A stretch of DNA of 64,000 bases from NCBI RefSeq assembly GCF_963678975.1, contig NC_089285.1:8604694-8668693 (forward strand). The letters run 5' to 3'. The position numbers were made by a program, and so were the translations under genes. Numbering within the stretch: position 1 is the stretch's first letter; each line of letters begins with the position of its first letter. Positions 9,913-20,130 of the stretch are shown one piece after another. The stretch is from Dysidea avara. Its lineage: Eukaryota > Porifera > Demospongiae > Dictyoceratida > Dysideidae. The notes beneath the pieces are model-generated. The model saw nothing but the letters and a program-made list of their open reading frames with translations. It made no database searches and had not been told where the DNA came from.

Positions 9913-12059
9913 CTAGTTGTTACTGGAATTTTGTTTAGCAGTACATGATCGTTTGTTATGTCCATGTTGCTGGCATTCACTGCAAGTTAGCTGTCGTTTA
10001 GTTCTTTGATGTCCTTCATCTTCTAACTGCTCAATCCTATTTTGCTTCTGTAACATTTGCATAAGTGAATCTATGTTTTTGTGGTTAGAGGCTCGTTGGA
10101 AATGTTTAGTACAAATGTCATTCAATTTTTCTAAGCCTTGCTGTGTGAACCTTACTAAACTTCTGTGCAAGGATAAAAATTCGACCACATGCATAGCGAA
10201 AGCGTGTAAATATGGAGTTACATCCTTTGTCTGATAAATTGAAAGGAAAAGTTCCATCCATTCCTTAATTTTTTTTCCAATTTCTGCTGTATTATGAACT
10301 TCATCAGTATTAATAGCCATGATTACTGGGTAAAAGTCGTTCCAAAGCTTTCCAAGTTTCTTAGCTTTGGGGAGATCAGGGAACAAAGTAGAAATATCAA
10401 TACTTTTGAAAAGTCTTACTTTTTCAGGTCCCGTCAAGTCTCTGTGTTTGATTGGTTCTTTTGACTGTTTGTCAGTGATCCATTTAAAGCGAATTTTGCA
10501 CTCATTCAAAAATTCTTCGTAACGCTGAGAGTAGCTGCCACCAGGTATAGCCTTTGTAGATTTGGTAATATTATCTTTAATGTAAATGTCACGGATCAAC
10601 AGCTCAATCAACGTATCGGAAATGCGAAGAAACAAATGTAAAGTGTCAATAACCACCCTCTCTGTTGGAATAAAAGGAAACAGTGGATCTCTACTGCAGT
10701 TAAATTTATCTTTGTTCTTTTTCCCTAGCTTAACCTTTTCTTTAATTTCTTCTATGGTTCGTGCTCCTTTGCTGGGGTCAGTAATAGACCACTCCAGCTT
10801 TAGATCTCCTCGTTTTAACCTTGGACACTTGCACCATATGCATGCAAACTCAGAATTTGCGGCATCCAGGCCACAAACTGTAGCCAAAAATTTCCAGTCA
10901 CCTCCTAGAAAAAAAACGATTTTAAAGATTTGTTCATTGATTTTTACAATCTGTAAATCTGATGCTTCCTGTAAAATATCTTCTAAGCCAGATGCCAGCT
11001 GCTCGTAGTCTTCTGAAATCTTCAAAATTGCCACAGTATAATTTCCAAAGACTGAACAAGCCTTTTTTTCTTCTTCGATAATTGTAAAAGCAACATTTAC
11101 AATATTGAGTCCTCTGGCTATACGCGTTCCGTCACCTGTTAGTTTAATTCTGATTGTATTAGAAAGTGATACTCCTTCTTTCGAAGCTCTTTGGACAAAT
11201 ATTGTTAAACGCTGAATGATTCGTGATTTTAAACTTTGTTGAACACCGGGACTCCATTCGGACAACTCCTTATGTTAAACTTGGAATTTAATGTCTTGGT
11301 TAACTTTTTTATTTGGTGAGAGCTTGGTAAGTCAGATACCATAGTTAATTCGTGGTATGCCTCATTGGAGATGGTGAATTTATCTTTAATATAAAGTGCA
11401 GAACGCTGACTTGTAAAAGGGGTTTCATGTTGCAAACTAGCAACTTTACAAAAAGTACCTTTTGTTATGTCTAAAGTTATGCTTTTCCCAGTATCTACTT
11501 GTTCAAACTCTAATAACTGAGGCTTGAGTCCTTCTTTCTCATACTGTACTAGTGTCCTTCGAATATTTCCTACCATCCCTTTTTGCCGGTTATGCTGCTG
11601 TTGTCTGGTACAATCAGAGAGTGGCTTTATTGGCTGTCTGCTCTGTTCTTTGACTATAGATTTCAGTTCTTTAATTTCTTCTTCACACTTTCTACGTTTA
11701 GCTACTTGTTGGTTAAGTTCTTGTTCAAGTTTCCGTTTCATCTGCCGAGTGTATTCAAATGTATTAACAGTAAAAGGCCATGTAGATTTTTTCCACTTGT
11801 TTAATTGCTCTTTACGACCTGTGCCACCTAGACGGGAGATTTTTCTGCCCATTCTTCGCAACTTTTCTCGGAAAGTTGCCCTAACATTATCAGTGATGCT
11901 TAGTGGAATATCACAAAGGCTAAAAACTTTACTGATAACTCTTTCACACAACAATCCTGTCGCTGTTAAATCAGCATGGTTTACATGAGCGGCTTCTTTA
12001 TCCTCTGTCAGGTCGTACCTTGGCACCCCAGTTTTGCTGGGTAAGGAAACACTCCACAA
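9913..12059 (-). pseudogene. Transposase-like protein with zinc knuckle, one frameshift
   Basis: Two minus-strand frames (12059-11229 and 11265-9913) overlap and join into about 715 residues after one single-base shift near 11270. The N-terminal part has a basic coiled-coil (MKRKLEQELNQQVAKRRKCE). The C-terminal part has LTGDGTR, GGDWKF, CIWCKC, DTLHLFLRI and EFLSLH, then a CCHC zinc knuckle near the end (CSECQQHGHNKRSC). An Asp in a hydrophobic-DG context, then a second Asp, CxxC and a later His, resembles the layout of cut-and-paste transposases such as RAG1/Transib, but I cannot name the superfamily. A splice acceptor (ttacccag) at about 12034 suggests a missing upstream exon. A related fragment lies at 38580-38820 (+). 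Confidence 0.55.
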
Positions 12060-12615
12060 ATAGTAGCTACAGTAAATAACAGCACGTATAGGGTAAAAAG
12101 TAGTTGATATTTGTACTTACATGTACAGCAATGATACAAAACTTCACTCCACTTGGCAATACGCATACATGTATATTCTTACTTATTTATATGAAATGTT
12201 TGAGCCATCAAAGCATGGCGAAATTGAACACCATCGACTGGAAATTTAAACGAACTCAAAGCACCTGGAATGCTCTAAATAATGCTGCCCGTGATAATGG
12301 GGATCTCCCCTTGTGTGGCTCACTACTGTGGCTTAAATGTAGATGTGCGCACCCGCTAACGCAAGCGTCAATGAGAATTGGATGGCAGTTATTTCCAATC
12401 ACGAAGCCTTTGTGTGCAAAAGCAGCTATTTCCCAATGGAATTGCCAATGAAAGTGTATTGGAGAAAAGAAAGCTGATGAGTAGACGATGATAAACCCAT
12501 CCGTGATAATCCAAGAAATCCATATCGTAAGACGATATAAGACATTGTTTATTAAAAACTGTGTGTCTTCCGTACAAATGTATTAGACGTATTTCGTTAC
12601 GTATTTTTAATTTTG
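12060..12615. other. Non-coding 5' end of the nested transposon
   Basis: No recognisable coding sequence. Short open frames on both strands (12104-12451 +, 12739-12389 -) have no familiar motif, and the second runs into Helitron helicase sequence. This stretch probably holds the promoter and first exon of the transposase-like gene and the right transposon end. Confidence 0.4.
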
Positions 12616-13100
12616 CGTAAATTTTACAAAAGTTTTGATATGGAAAGTTTAAATGAAGATCAAAGAAGGGTGTTTGATAGGGTGAGCACTCATTTGCAAG
12701 CCCAGCATTCTTCAGCAATATCAAATCATCCACAACCACTACGTATGTTTGTTAGTGGTTGTGGTGGTACAGGTAAAAGTTTCTTGATAAAAACTTTGAA
12801 AGCATGGATCCATTCCTCATTGGAAAAGCATGCTGCTATCACAGCACCTACAGGAATTGCTGCATTCAATGGTCAGGCATATGTGGCTTTGTCTAGAGTA
12901 ACATCACTCGATGGCCTATATTTGATAAATTTTGATCCTAGGTCTGTCAAGGCTTTGGATTCAGCAATAATTGAATATAACCGATTGAGGAGAAAATACC
13001 GGCCAACTCTTGCACAATTTTCTGTCACCAAACAAAGACCCATAAAAGTAGACGATGTTCAGTGGTGCACAATTCCATGGACATCTGCAGTCCAAAGACC
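12616..13100 (+). pseudogene. Helitron helicase with central deletion
   Basis: The Pif1/RecD-like SF1 helicase starts with SLNEDQRRVFDRV and shows Walker A as SGCGGTGKSFLIKTL (about 12755-12800), then APTGIAAFN (motif Ia). The next residues are GQAYVALSRVTSLDGLYL, the helicase end region (motif VI type), so Walker B and motifs III-V are missing. The junction is at about 12870/12871 with the frame kept. The frame then runs through NRLRRKYRP into the first USP domain. Without its centre the helicase cannot be functional. Confidence 0.85.
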
Positions 13101-14705
13101 AGCAGCACAAGCCATTACTTTAAAAAGGAAAGGATTTGTAAATAAAGATAGTGTATCCAGTTATGCAAACTCAGTGATGCAATGTGTGCTATTTTCACCA
13201 ATTGTGCGTAGAGTGATCTTGGATGGATGTGATGGAGCTATTAAAAGTTTGTGCAGACAGTATGTAAGCAATGCTGACACCACGTTGGATTGCACAGAAT
13301 TACATCAAGAGCTAGGCAGTCCATTTGATGGATCTGCTTCTCAAGATGCTTTAAAGTTTCTAGTTTTGATAATGGTAATTTCTTTTGAAGTTCACTTGCC
13401 AATGCATCATACAGGGGAAGCAGTAAAACCCGGAATACGGAATAACGGAACAGCGGAATAAGCGAAAATTACATTCTTAATATTTTACTACTATATATAC
13501 AGTCTATAGCATTTATACAATACTCACCTCGTAGCAATTCCACAGAGAATCACTAAGGCGATCCTCAGGGCGATCTTTAAATAGAACTAGCACAAAACTA
13601 ACCACTCTAGAATAATCTAACTAAGCTAAAATACTTTCTAATACACTTTACTACAAAATCGCTACAACACTATAAGTTCTTTCTGCTACAGCTACTTATA
13701 CCAGCCATCACACACGAGTAACTGCCCGAATTTATTAGTGACAACATTCCATCCTAAGAAATCTTCTCTGAAATAATCTACTTTGGCTAACCTGCTAGTT
13801 ATCCATCGCCAAACAAGCTTAATGTAAATTCAAAAGGTTAAGTGCTGTATTTAGCTGACATCACTTTGTGCAGCTTGATTCTAATAAATTCGGGCAGTTA
13901 CTCGTGTGTGATAGCTGGTATAAGTAGCTGTAGCAGAAAGAACTTATAGTGTTGTAGCGATTTTGTAGTAAAGTGTATTAGAAAGTATTTTAGCTTAGTT
14001 AGATTATTCTAGAGTGGTTAGTTTTGTGCTAGTTCTATTTAAAGATCGCCCTGAGGATCGCCTTAGTGATTCTCTGTGGAATTGCTACGAGGTGAGTATT
14101 GTATAAATGCTATAGACTGTATATATAGTAGTAAAATATTAAGAATGTAATTTTCGCTTATTCCGTTATTCCGTATTCCGGGTTTTACTGCTTCCCATCA
14201 TACAGTCAATGTGCACACTAGATGTCGACATTGTGGTAGGAAAGATGTGGACACATGGGCTGAGAATGTTGTAGAATTACATTTTCCAGAATCATGTAAA
14301 AGTACAAAATTTGATGATCTAATGAAGTTTTCTTTAGGGTGGATGGAATCTGATAGTGCATGCAAGGACTGCCATGGTATTGAAGAGGTTCGTAAGGACA
14401 TTATCAACGCAGTCAGTGTACTAGTGTTTAGAATGAATGTATGCCCATTAATTAAAGGTAAAACTTTTCCACGAAAGACTAGTGTCACTGCAGTATCAAG
14501 TAATACATTTGTGATAGATGGTCAAAAGTACAAGTTAATGGCAGCAGTTAGTGAGGTGGCTACTTCAGCACGACCTGGGTATGAGTACAAGGCTATACTG
14601 TCAATAAGTGGAAAATGGCTACATTGCACTGATCTTTCTACCAGTATAGAGAATTGGCCACATGGTTCAAAGGGTGTGTATTTGTTATTTTATCATGCTG
14701 TATCT
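13100..14705 (+). pseudogene. First Helitron USP domain, catalytic residues replaced
   Basis: A C19-type ubiquitin protease domain fused in frame after the helicase. The Cys box reads DSVSSYANSVMQCVLF, with Ser where catalytic Cys is expected (the second copy has SCYANS). The QQDA box reads SQDALKF. A zinc-type CRHC...CKDC pair follows at about 14225-14375. The His box region reads RPGYEYKAILSISGKWLHC, lacking the GHY motif. This looks like an inactive pseudo-enzyme homologous to the downstream USP. The domain is split by the foldback element at 13415-14196; removing the element and one 9-bp copy restores the frame (PMHHT/VNVHTRC). A one-base shift in the linker near 14840 ends the frame. Confidence 0.75.
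13415..14196. mobile_element. Mutator-like foldback element with 9-bp target duplication
   Basis: The 782-bp element starts GGGAAGCAGTAAAACCC and ends with its reverse complement. The inverted repeats are about 320 bp long (13415-13737 and 13870-14196) around roughly 130 bp of unique sequence. It is flanked by a perfect 9-bp duplication, ATCATACAG, at 13406-13414 and 14197-14205. Long TIRs and 9-bp duplications are typical of Mutator-like elements. It contains no transposase, so it is non-autonomous. The arms hold the same splice-like motif (gaggtgagtattg) near both ends. Confidence 0.9.
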
Positions 14706-14868
14706 ACTGTACCACCTCCAAAAGATGCAGTCGGCCATAGTAAAAAGCATGTAAACGCTCCAGAATCTGTGAAGCCACCTAAATCTATCAAGCCACATGT
14801 AAAGCCTACAATGATAGATTTGAAAGCAGCAAATAGCACCACTGGAATAATAGTGCAAGTCTTGAATC

Positions 14869-15850
14869 CAGTTCTTCTATAGCAGGTGCAGCAACCAAAA
14901 CTACAGATTCTGCACTTGTAAAGAATACTACTGAGTTCAAAACCTCTAGAGTAGGCACAGCAAACAAAGCTACATATTCTACTGTTAAGAACACCAAAGG
15001 ACATGCCGGATCCAAAATCTCAGGACCAGGACCATCCAGAGCAGGTGCAACTGCCAGATCATTTAAAAGCTGTGTGCCTTTCAAAAATTCAGATGGTGTA
15101 TCATGTTATGCCAACTCTGTATTACAGTCCCTCCTACAGCACAGTGCTCTTAGAAGTACATTCATTGCCAGTAGATACAGAGCTCTACAAGATTTATCCA
15201 ACTCATACAGTTATCCATCAAGAACAGAAGTACTTCCTAGTAGACAAGTACGCCGAATGCTAGGAGCGCCATTTTCTGTGCAAAGACAGCAAGATGCATC
15301 AGAATTTTTGATTAACATGTCTATGTATTGTAGAACAATAGAAAACTGCTTGAATCTGGTAATAAGAACTAGTAGACGATGTACCAATTGTCCATATACT
15401 TCATCCAGTAGTCAAAATGATGTGTCACTGCTTCTTACTATTCCTGAGGGGTCATCAACTAATGTTACATTGAGCAGTATGTTTGCAAGGATGCAAAGCT
15501 GTACCACTTGTAATGATGAAGGTGCTGCATTAGAATCTAGGCAACAACTGATACAAGCTAGTGACCTTATTGTAGTGCAACTTAAACTGTACATCTACAG
15601 AGGAGGTGTTGTACACAAAATGAAAGTATCAGTTGATGATGTAACGCATTTTACACTGATGGTGGAGGGTACACGGTACAGAGTAAAAAATGTTATTTGC
15701 CATCATGGACCTAGTGCTACCTCAGGGCACTACACTTCCTATCATAAACAAGAGAGAGGCTGGATATTAGCTAATGACTCCCAATTGACTATGGTTGATT
15801 CACCAGATACTGACAAAGACGTTTACATTTTGTTCTTTGCAAAAGATTGA
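14869..15850 (+). CDS. Second Helitron USP domain with full catalytic set
   Basis: The open frame starts in a Ser/Thr/Ala-rich linker (SSSIAGAATKTTDSALV) and continues into a C19 ubiquitin-specific protease domain. The Cys box is DGVSCYANSVLQSLL (about 15093-15140). The QQDA box is QRQQDASEFL. Zinc-binding pairs are CTNC (15380) and CTTC (15510). The His box is GHYTSY with WILANDSQLT after it (15727-15790). Cys, His and Asp/Asn are all present, so cleavage of ubiquitin from a host or element protein is plausible. The domain ends at a TGA at 15848-15850, at the expected length for a small USP. The upstream frameshift in the linker and the dead Rep mean this is the last intact part of the element. 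Confidence 0.75.
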
Positions 15851-15905
15851 GTGAATGTTAGACAATAAATTAAATTTTGAAACTTTATTGTTTACTGTAT
15901 ATTAA

Positions 15906-15970
15906 TAGGTCTTAGCTAATGACTTACAGTTGACTAGAGTTGATTCAGTAATGAGATTATATTCACATGA
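15906..15970 (+). pseudogene. Duplicated tail of the USP domain
   Basis: The sequence from 15910 reads LANDLQLTRVDS and is a diverged copy of the USP end at about 15770-15810 (LANDSQLTMVDS). Only the last part of the domain is present. It is either a third, decayed USP unit or a local duplication at the 3' end of the Helitron. Confidence 0.6.
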
Positions 15971-16870
15971 TAAAAATTAATGTTGTATACGATTTTCTTT
16001 GTACACTCGTAATATTGCCTATCATTTCATCTACACGATATGTCATTGGTCACCATTATGATGTAGGAAGTTAATGTGCTTACTACAATAACACAGTGGT
16101 ACATAGGACAACATATTCACTGGTAGGACTAGAGAAACAGGAGGAGATTGTGCTTATTGGTACTGCCTATCTTATCGATGTAATTGCAGATGAGTACTTA
16201 CATTGACAATCATAGTGATATTCCAGTGATATGCTAATGATTACATCAAAACTGACAACAAAAGGTGCACATCACCACTGTGTTTTTTTGTTAACTGCAC
16301 ATAATATAACTTCTAGCACCAATGGCATCACACAACATGAAGATCACCAGCATCGAACCAACACCAACTAGCCACAATTTCTTATAATAATTATACAACC
16401 AAAAGGTCAGAACGACTTTTATTCCCAACATGTAAATATTCTAAATTAAATCACATGTTAAAAGCTGAACTCCAGCAAAATGCAGTGTATGGATACATCA
16501 TACAGTTATTGTGATAGCTCTCATGCCCCAGACAAGATTTTTTAAGGCCTTAAAATTGGTGCTGAAATATAAACAATGTAATTACCATTATAATACAACT
16601 TCCTAAAAAAGATTTTGAAAACTTAATTACTGAACAGGGAGGGCCATCCCCTATAGAGTTGCCTAGGGTAACACAGTGAATTCAAAATTCTAACTGTTTC
16701 AGGCATGCATGACACTAAGACATGTTTAGTCACAAAAATGTCTCCCCTCTGTGTTCAATTGTAAGGAAAATTTTAGTCCACACTAAGTTTCTTTTATCAT
16801 AGATGGTGAACATTCCTAAGCCCACCTAAGTGTCTGATTAAAACAATAATCTGATAGTACCTTCAGATCT
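15971..16870. other. No gene seen
   Basis: AT-rich sequence with short open frames only. The 3' end of the Helitron should lie here or just before, but no hairpin followed by CTRR could be fixed by eye. Confidence 0.4.
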
Positions 16871-16979
16871 CATGTCATGGCTTTCTGCCACTGCTGTGGT
16901 CACCACTAGATGACCTCGAGTAGTAGTATCCTCTGCACAATATATAGCACAATATTACTTGTTCTTTTAAGGCTGAATA

Positions 16980-17372
16980 ATTCGTACCTGTAAGGGTGGC
17001 GATGGCGTGGCTGTGAATCACTCTGAGCGGTGCTACTCTCCCCACCACTTCATCTAATTTGCCCAATAACTGGGCAAACTGTTCAGGGGTAAATGTAACA
17101 AATGCTGCCGTTGGAGTTGGTGGGGAGATAGGGCCACTGGCAGCATTGGTGGTCACACCAACCCCACTGGCTTTTCTGGACGAAGTGGTGGCACTAGTAC
17201 TACCTTCACTAGCACTGCTCTCTACGCCGGATGATGTCGTACTTCTTCTATGGCAGCAGAAGCACCATAGAATAAAACCACACGCTAATAACAAAATGGC
17301 CGCCAAGACTGCAACCATCACTGCAAACTCCAATCCGTTTGCAAACATTTTGGAAATGGTAGTTTTTGTCAA
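16980..17372 (-). CDS. Small single-pass membrane protein, first exon
   Basis: The minus-strand frame starts at an ATG at 17372. Residues about 14-38 (LEFAVMVAVLAAILLLACG) form one clear membrane segment followed by WCFCCHRR, a Cys/basic stop-transfer. A Ser/Thr/Ala-rich cytoplasmic or luminal stretch follows, then FTPEQFAQLLGKLDEVVGRV, which may be amphipathic. A donor site (CAG/GTACGA at about 16987) suggests splicing after residue about 129; the second exon was not identified. No family is recognised. The clean frame and membrane segment suggest a genuine gene in a field of repeats, but no homologue can be claimed. Confidence 0.4.
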
Positions 17373-17429
17373 GCCTCATGCATTTATAGAGGCGCCTATT
17401 CGTGACCTAGAGTGGTGCTACTGACAAGT

Positions 17430-18340
17430 ACAATAATAAATTGCTGTGCCTAGAGTCACGCACCGTGAATGGCTGGTCTCGCGTGCCAGACAGTTTGTGT
17501 AAAGGCAGCAAATAAACCGCCTCACACAAACCTTTGCCCTACACAATTTCACCATTATGAAAGTAAGTTGTTGTTGAGTTTGAGGCGAGCTAGGGTTGGC
17601 AAAAATCTAAAACAGAAACTCGGTGCGCAACACCCGTGAGTATATTGACAGGAAGAACGAAAACGCAATATTCGCACCTCCGTAACTCTGTGCTTCCTTG
17701 ATAAAACAAGACAATTTTTGCCGTGGACACTCCCTGCAACTTCAGCATTCCACATTCCAACTTTGAGCGAAATCGCTTCAAGCGTTCCCGAGATATGCGA
17801 CTTCATAAATTGGCTTAGTTTCTTCGTTTTTTTTTCTCATTTTTCTTCTTCTTTTCGCACACTTACAAAAACTGATATAAAACGCAAATGCCATATCCCA
17901 TCGCCTTGAAATTTGGCACACAGAAGGGGCATCTCGGTACCAACTCTGGCTGGAATGCGATAAACAGGCAAAGAGTTATTAGCGATTATTATGAAAAATA
18001 ATACCAATATGTTGTCACGCCTACAGGGTAAACCGCGTATGGGAAGAAGCTGGAAATCAGTGGGTGAATAGGTTAACTATTGAACCTCAAACCTTTTGTG
18101 GTTTGAAAGAAATCGAGCTAATACCAGGAAGACACAACGAAAAAGCCAACAGTGTGTAACAATTACGCAATCAAGATTAACTAATTTAAAAAACACTACT
18201 TTCCACGCCCACCAGAAAAACCGCTTGGGGTAATGCTTTGAAATTCGCTGTACAGATGGAGTAATCATCTTAGAAAGGATCTTCAATGGTGTAGAAGAAT
18301 CAGACTTGAAGCCACGGAGTTATAACACGAAATCAAACTT
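17430..18340. other. Non-coding, probably repeat-derived
   Basis: No gene is supported. The segment contains a short inverted motif (CAGTTTGTGTAAAGG near 17490 and CACACAAACCTTTGCC near 17523) upstream of the membrane-protein gene, and a TTTTTTTTT/TTCTTCTT stretch at about 17828-17855. Short frames on either strand look random. Confidence 0.4.
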
Positions 18341-18349
18341 GGTGTAGCA

Positions 18350-18895
18350 AGTGTGAGATCGAGATACTCTAATAGAGCAGTCACCCTAATAGAGCAGTCA
18401 CCCTGAAAAGAATTCAAAAGATCAGCTAGAAACTAGTAACCTGTATAGAGATTAGCTACAAACAATTCACCTTGCAGAGAGATCAGCTAGAGCCTAGAAG
18501 AAGCTACCTTGTAGGGAATTCGAATACGTAGTTCAGCTAGAATAAGTCACCTTGTAGAGAGTTCAGCTACAAAGAATCCACCATGTAGAGAGTTCAGCTA
18601 CAAACAAATCAGAAGACCTGTACATAGTTCAGCTACAAACAAATTATCCTGTAGAAAGGTCAGCTAGAAGAAGTCACCTTGTAGAGAGTTTAGCTACTAA
18701 CTAGTGACCCTGTAGAGACATCAACTAGAAGAAGTTACCTGTAGAGAGTTCAGCTACAAACAAATCATCCTGTAGAGAGATCAGCTAGGAGTTACCTTGT
18801 AGATTGTTCAGCTACTAACAATTCATCCTGTAGAGAGGGCAGCAAGAAGAAGTCACTTTGTAGAGTGTTCAGTTACAAAGACACCACCATGGAGA
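18350..18895. repeat. Minisatellite of GTAGAGAGTTCAGCTACAAA-type units
   Basis: Imperfect tandem array with alternating half-units: GTAGAGAGTTCAGCTACAAA, then CAAATCATCCTGTAGAGAG, then ATCAGCTAGAAGAAG, then TCACCTTGTAGAG. The full period is roughly 55-60 bp. The same array occurs in the opposite orientation at 31090-31325 and 41888-42095. At both 18.3 and 31 kb it sits next to the same hairpin-arm sequence, so array and hairpin move or spread together. Confidence 0.85.
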
Positions 18896-19013
18896 GTTCT
18901 GTAATAAATATATGTATTATATATATAATTTGTACTTTTACTGATAAAATCAGAAATATTTAAAGTACATCTGCTTCATCTTTTCTTCTTCCTGTGGTAA
19001 AGAAAAATAAGAC

Positions 19014-19412
19014 AGGTTAAAAAAGTCCCAAAGCCAGCCGTAGGCCGGCTTTGTGGCATACAAATACAAAAAGAAATGAAATCTAATCCAAAACAGCCAA
19101 GCTGTAAAAAAAACAGTGCGGCTCTCAAAAAGGCTATGGTGAAAAAAGATGTGAAATCCAAGGTGGCGGCCAAGAAATGGCTGTGATGGTAGGTTAATGG
19201 TAAAAATTTTAATAACGGCAATTTAGGTGAATTTTTTGCCAAGACCAAGTGGCACAAAAATTCACCTGAATTGTCGTTATTAAAATTTTTACCATTAACC
19301 TACCATCACAGCCATTTCTTGGCCGCCACCTTGGATTTCACATCTTTTCTCACCATAGCCTTTTTGAGGGCCACACTGTTTTTTACAGCTTGGCTGTTTT
19401 GGATTAGATTGA
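19014..19412. repeat. Large hairpin, about 150-bp arms
   Basis: Sequence 19077-19235 (AAATCTAATCCAAAACAGCC ... ACCATTAACC reversed) is repeated as reverse complement at 19258-19412, around a short spacer containing AAGACCAAGTGGCACAAAAA. A third, single arm lies at 30908-31068. No open frame of interest. Confidence 0.85.
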
Positions 19413-19619
19413 TTTTACATTACAACAATTATTGTGATTGAATATGTATTATTATGAGGGCACTACCAGCTCACCTATAAGAGCATTTCAAGAGAAAGTA
19501 CAGTCAATGTGTGGTGTATGCTTGTGAACATATGCAAGCATGTATAGTGTTGCATATTTAGTGTTTGTCTTGTTTAATGTAAGTGTTTGCCTGTAGCAAT
19601 ATTTAGTTATTTATTGATT

Positions 19620-19757
19620 AATGTTTTACAGCACAGGTGCTGAAAGTCTGTAGGACACCTGGTCCTACAGCCTGCTCAAAGACTTTAGCTACTTAAGGTG
19701 TGTTTGAAAAGTTGGAGAAAGGAGAAAAAATCCATGAGCTGGACCTACAGTAAATAA
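19620..19757 (-). mobile_element. SINE-like copy, truncated
   Basis: Reverse complement of the SINE at 25312-25505. It shares the stretches CATGGATTTTTTCTCCTTTC and CTGTAGGACCAGGTGTCCTA and ends in an AATAAATAA-type tail near 19610. The tRNA-like head is absent. Confidence 0.65.
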
Positions 19758-19845
19758 AAATAACAGTTAATGTTTGTGATCTCTTTCAAAATCCTCACTA
19801 AAGCATCTTGCATGTGCTGCAAGTGGCAAACCAAGTTGGTAAGTT

Positions 19846-19955
19846 GAGTGTGGTGCTTTGGAAGCATGCGACACACTTCTTGAATACCACTTTTTGTTAC
19901 TGATCCAAATACCACAATCTGATGGGTTGACGTCAATATGGTGCAATCTCTCATA
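19846..19955 (+). pseudogene. Second Helitron copy, Rep fragment
   Basis: About 100 bases match 8212-8310 (GAGTGTGGTGCTTTGGAAGC onward) with a few changes and a one-base loss. It is in the same orientation as the fragment at 20566, which continues the Rep sequence after an inserted repeat. Confidence 0.8.
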
Positions 19956-19959
19956 GAAA

Positions 19960-20130
19960 CAGGGGCGGATCTAGGATTTCTAAAAGGGGGGGGGGCTGGC
20001 TATCTCTTGAGTGGAGGTGTCATGCTGGCACTGGGGGTTTTTGGAAAGGGGGGGCTGGCTATCCCTTGGGTGGAGGTGTCATGCTGGTACTGGGGGCCCC
20101 TGGCATGCCCCCCCCCCCCCAGAAAATTTT
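19960..20130. repeat. Poly-G/poly-C repeat insertion
   Basis: Contains GGGGCGGATCTAGGATTTC, G runs of 10 and 8, two direct copies of a GGCTGGCTATC...GGAGGTGTCATGCTGG unit, and a C run of about 14. A related G/C-run sequence is at 27722-27775. It interrupts the Helitron remnant. G/C homopolymer lengths may be unreliable. Confidence 0.6.

Larger units (their letters stand above)
8997..12615. mobile_element. Two-gene convergent DNA transposon nested in the Helitron
   Basis: The Helitron reading frame is cut at 8991-8996 (CGTAAA) and resumes at 12616-12621 (CGTAAA), so the 3.6 kb between them is an insertion with a likely 6-10 bp target duplication (CGTAAA[C/T]TTT). It holds a plus-strand Tudor-knot protein gene (9022-9759) and a minus-strand transposase-like gene (12059-9913), tail to tail with 153 bp between stops. 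I could not see terminal inverted repeats at these limits. A decayed copy with the same convergent order lies at 38580-43318, which supports treating the two genes as one element. Confidence 0.6.
4057..15850 (+). mobile_element. Helitron carrying two USP domains, with two nested insertions
   Basis: Protein segments in one orientation give the order: basic N-terminal repeats, Cys-rich region, Helitron Rep (with the HxH and two-tyrosine motifs), Rep-Hel linker, SF1 helicase motif I and a motif VI-like end, then two ubiquitin-specific protease domains. Rep plus helicase on one gene is diagnostic of Helitrons, which are rolling-circle transposons. The true 5' TC and 3' CTRR ends were not found, so limits are those of coding sequence. 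A 3.6-kb element (8997-12615) and a 782-bp foldback (13415-14196) interrupt it. The copy is dead: two in-frame TGA codons, several frameshifts, a foldback inside Rep and a helicase deletion. Confidence 0.9.

Noticed and set aside
8997..12615. Clear terminal inverted repeats for the nested two-gene element
   Set aside because: AACTTTTGTA occurs inverted near 8995 and 12626, but the right copy lies in Helitron coding sequence, so it is probably chance.
18350..18895. Regular repeats that might suggest a CRISPR array
   Set aside because: Units abut without unique spacers, vary in length, and the genome is eukaryotic with introns; it is a minisatellite also found at 31 and 42 kb.
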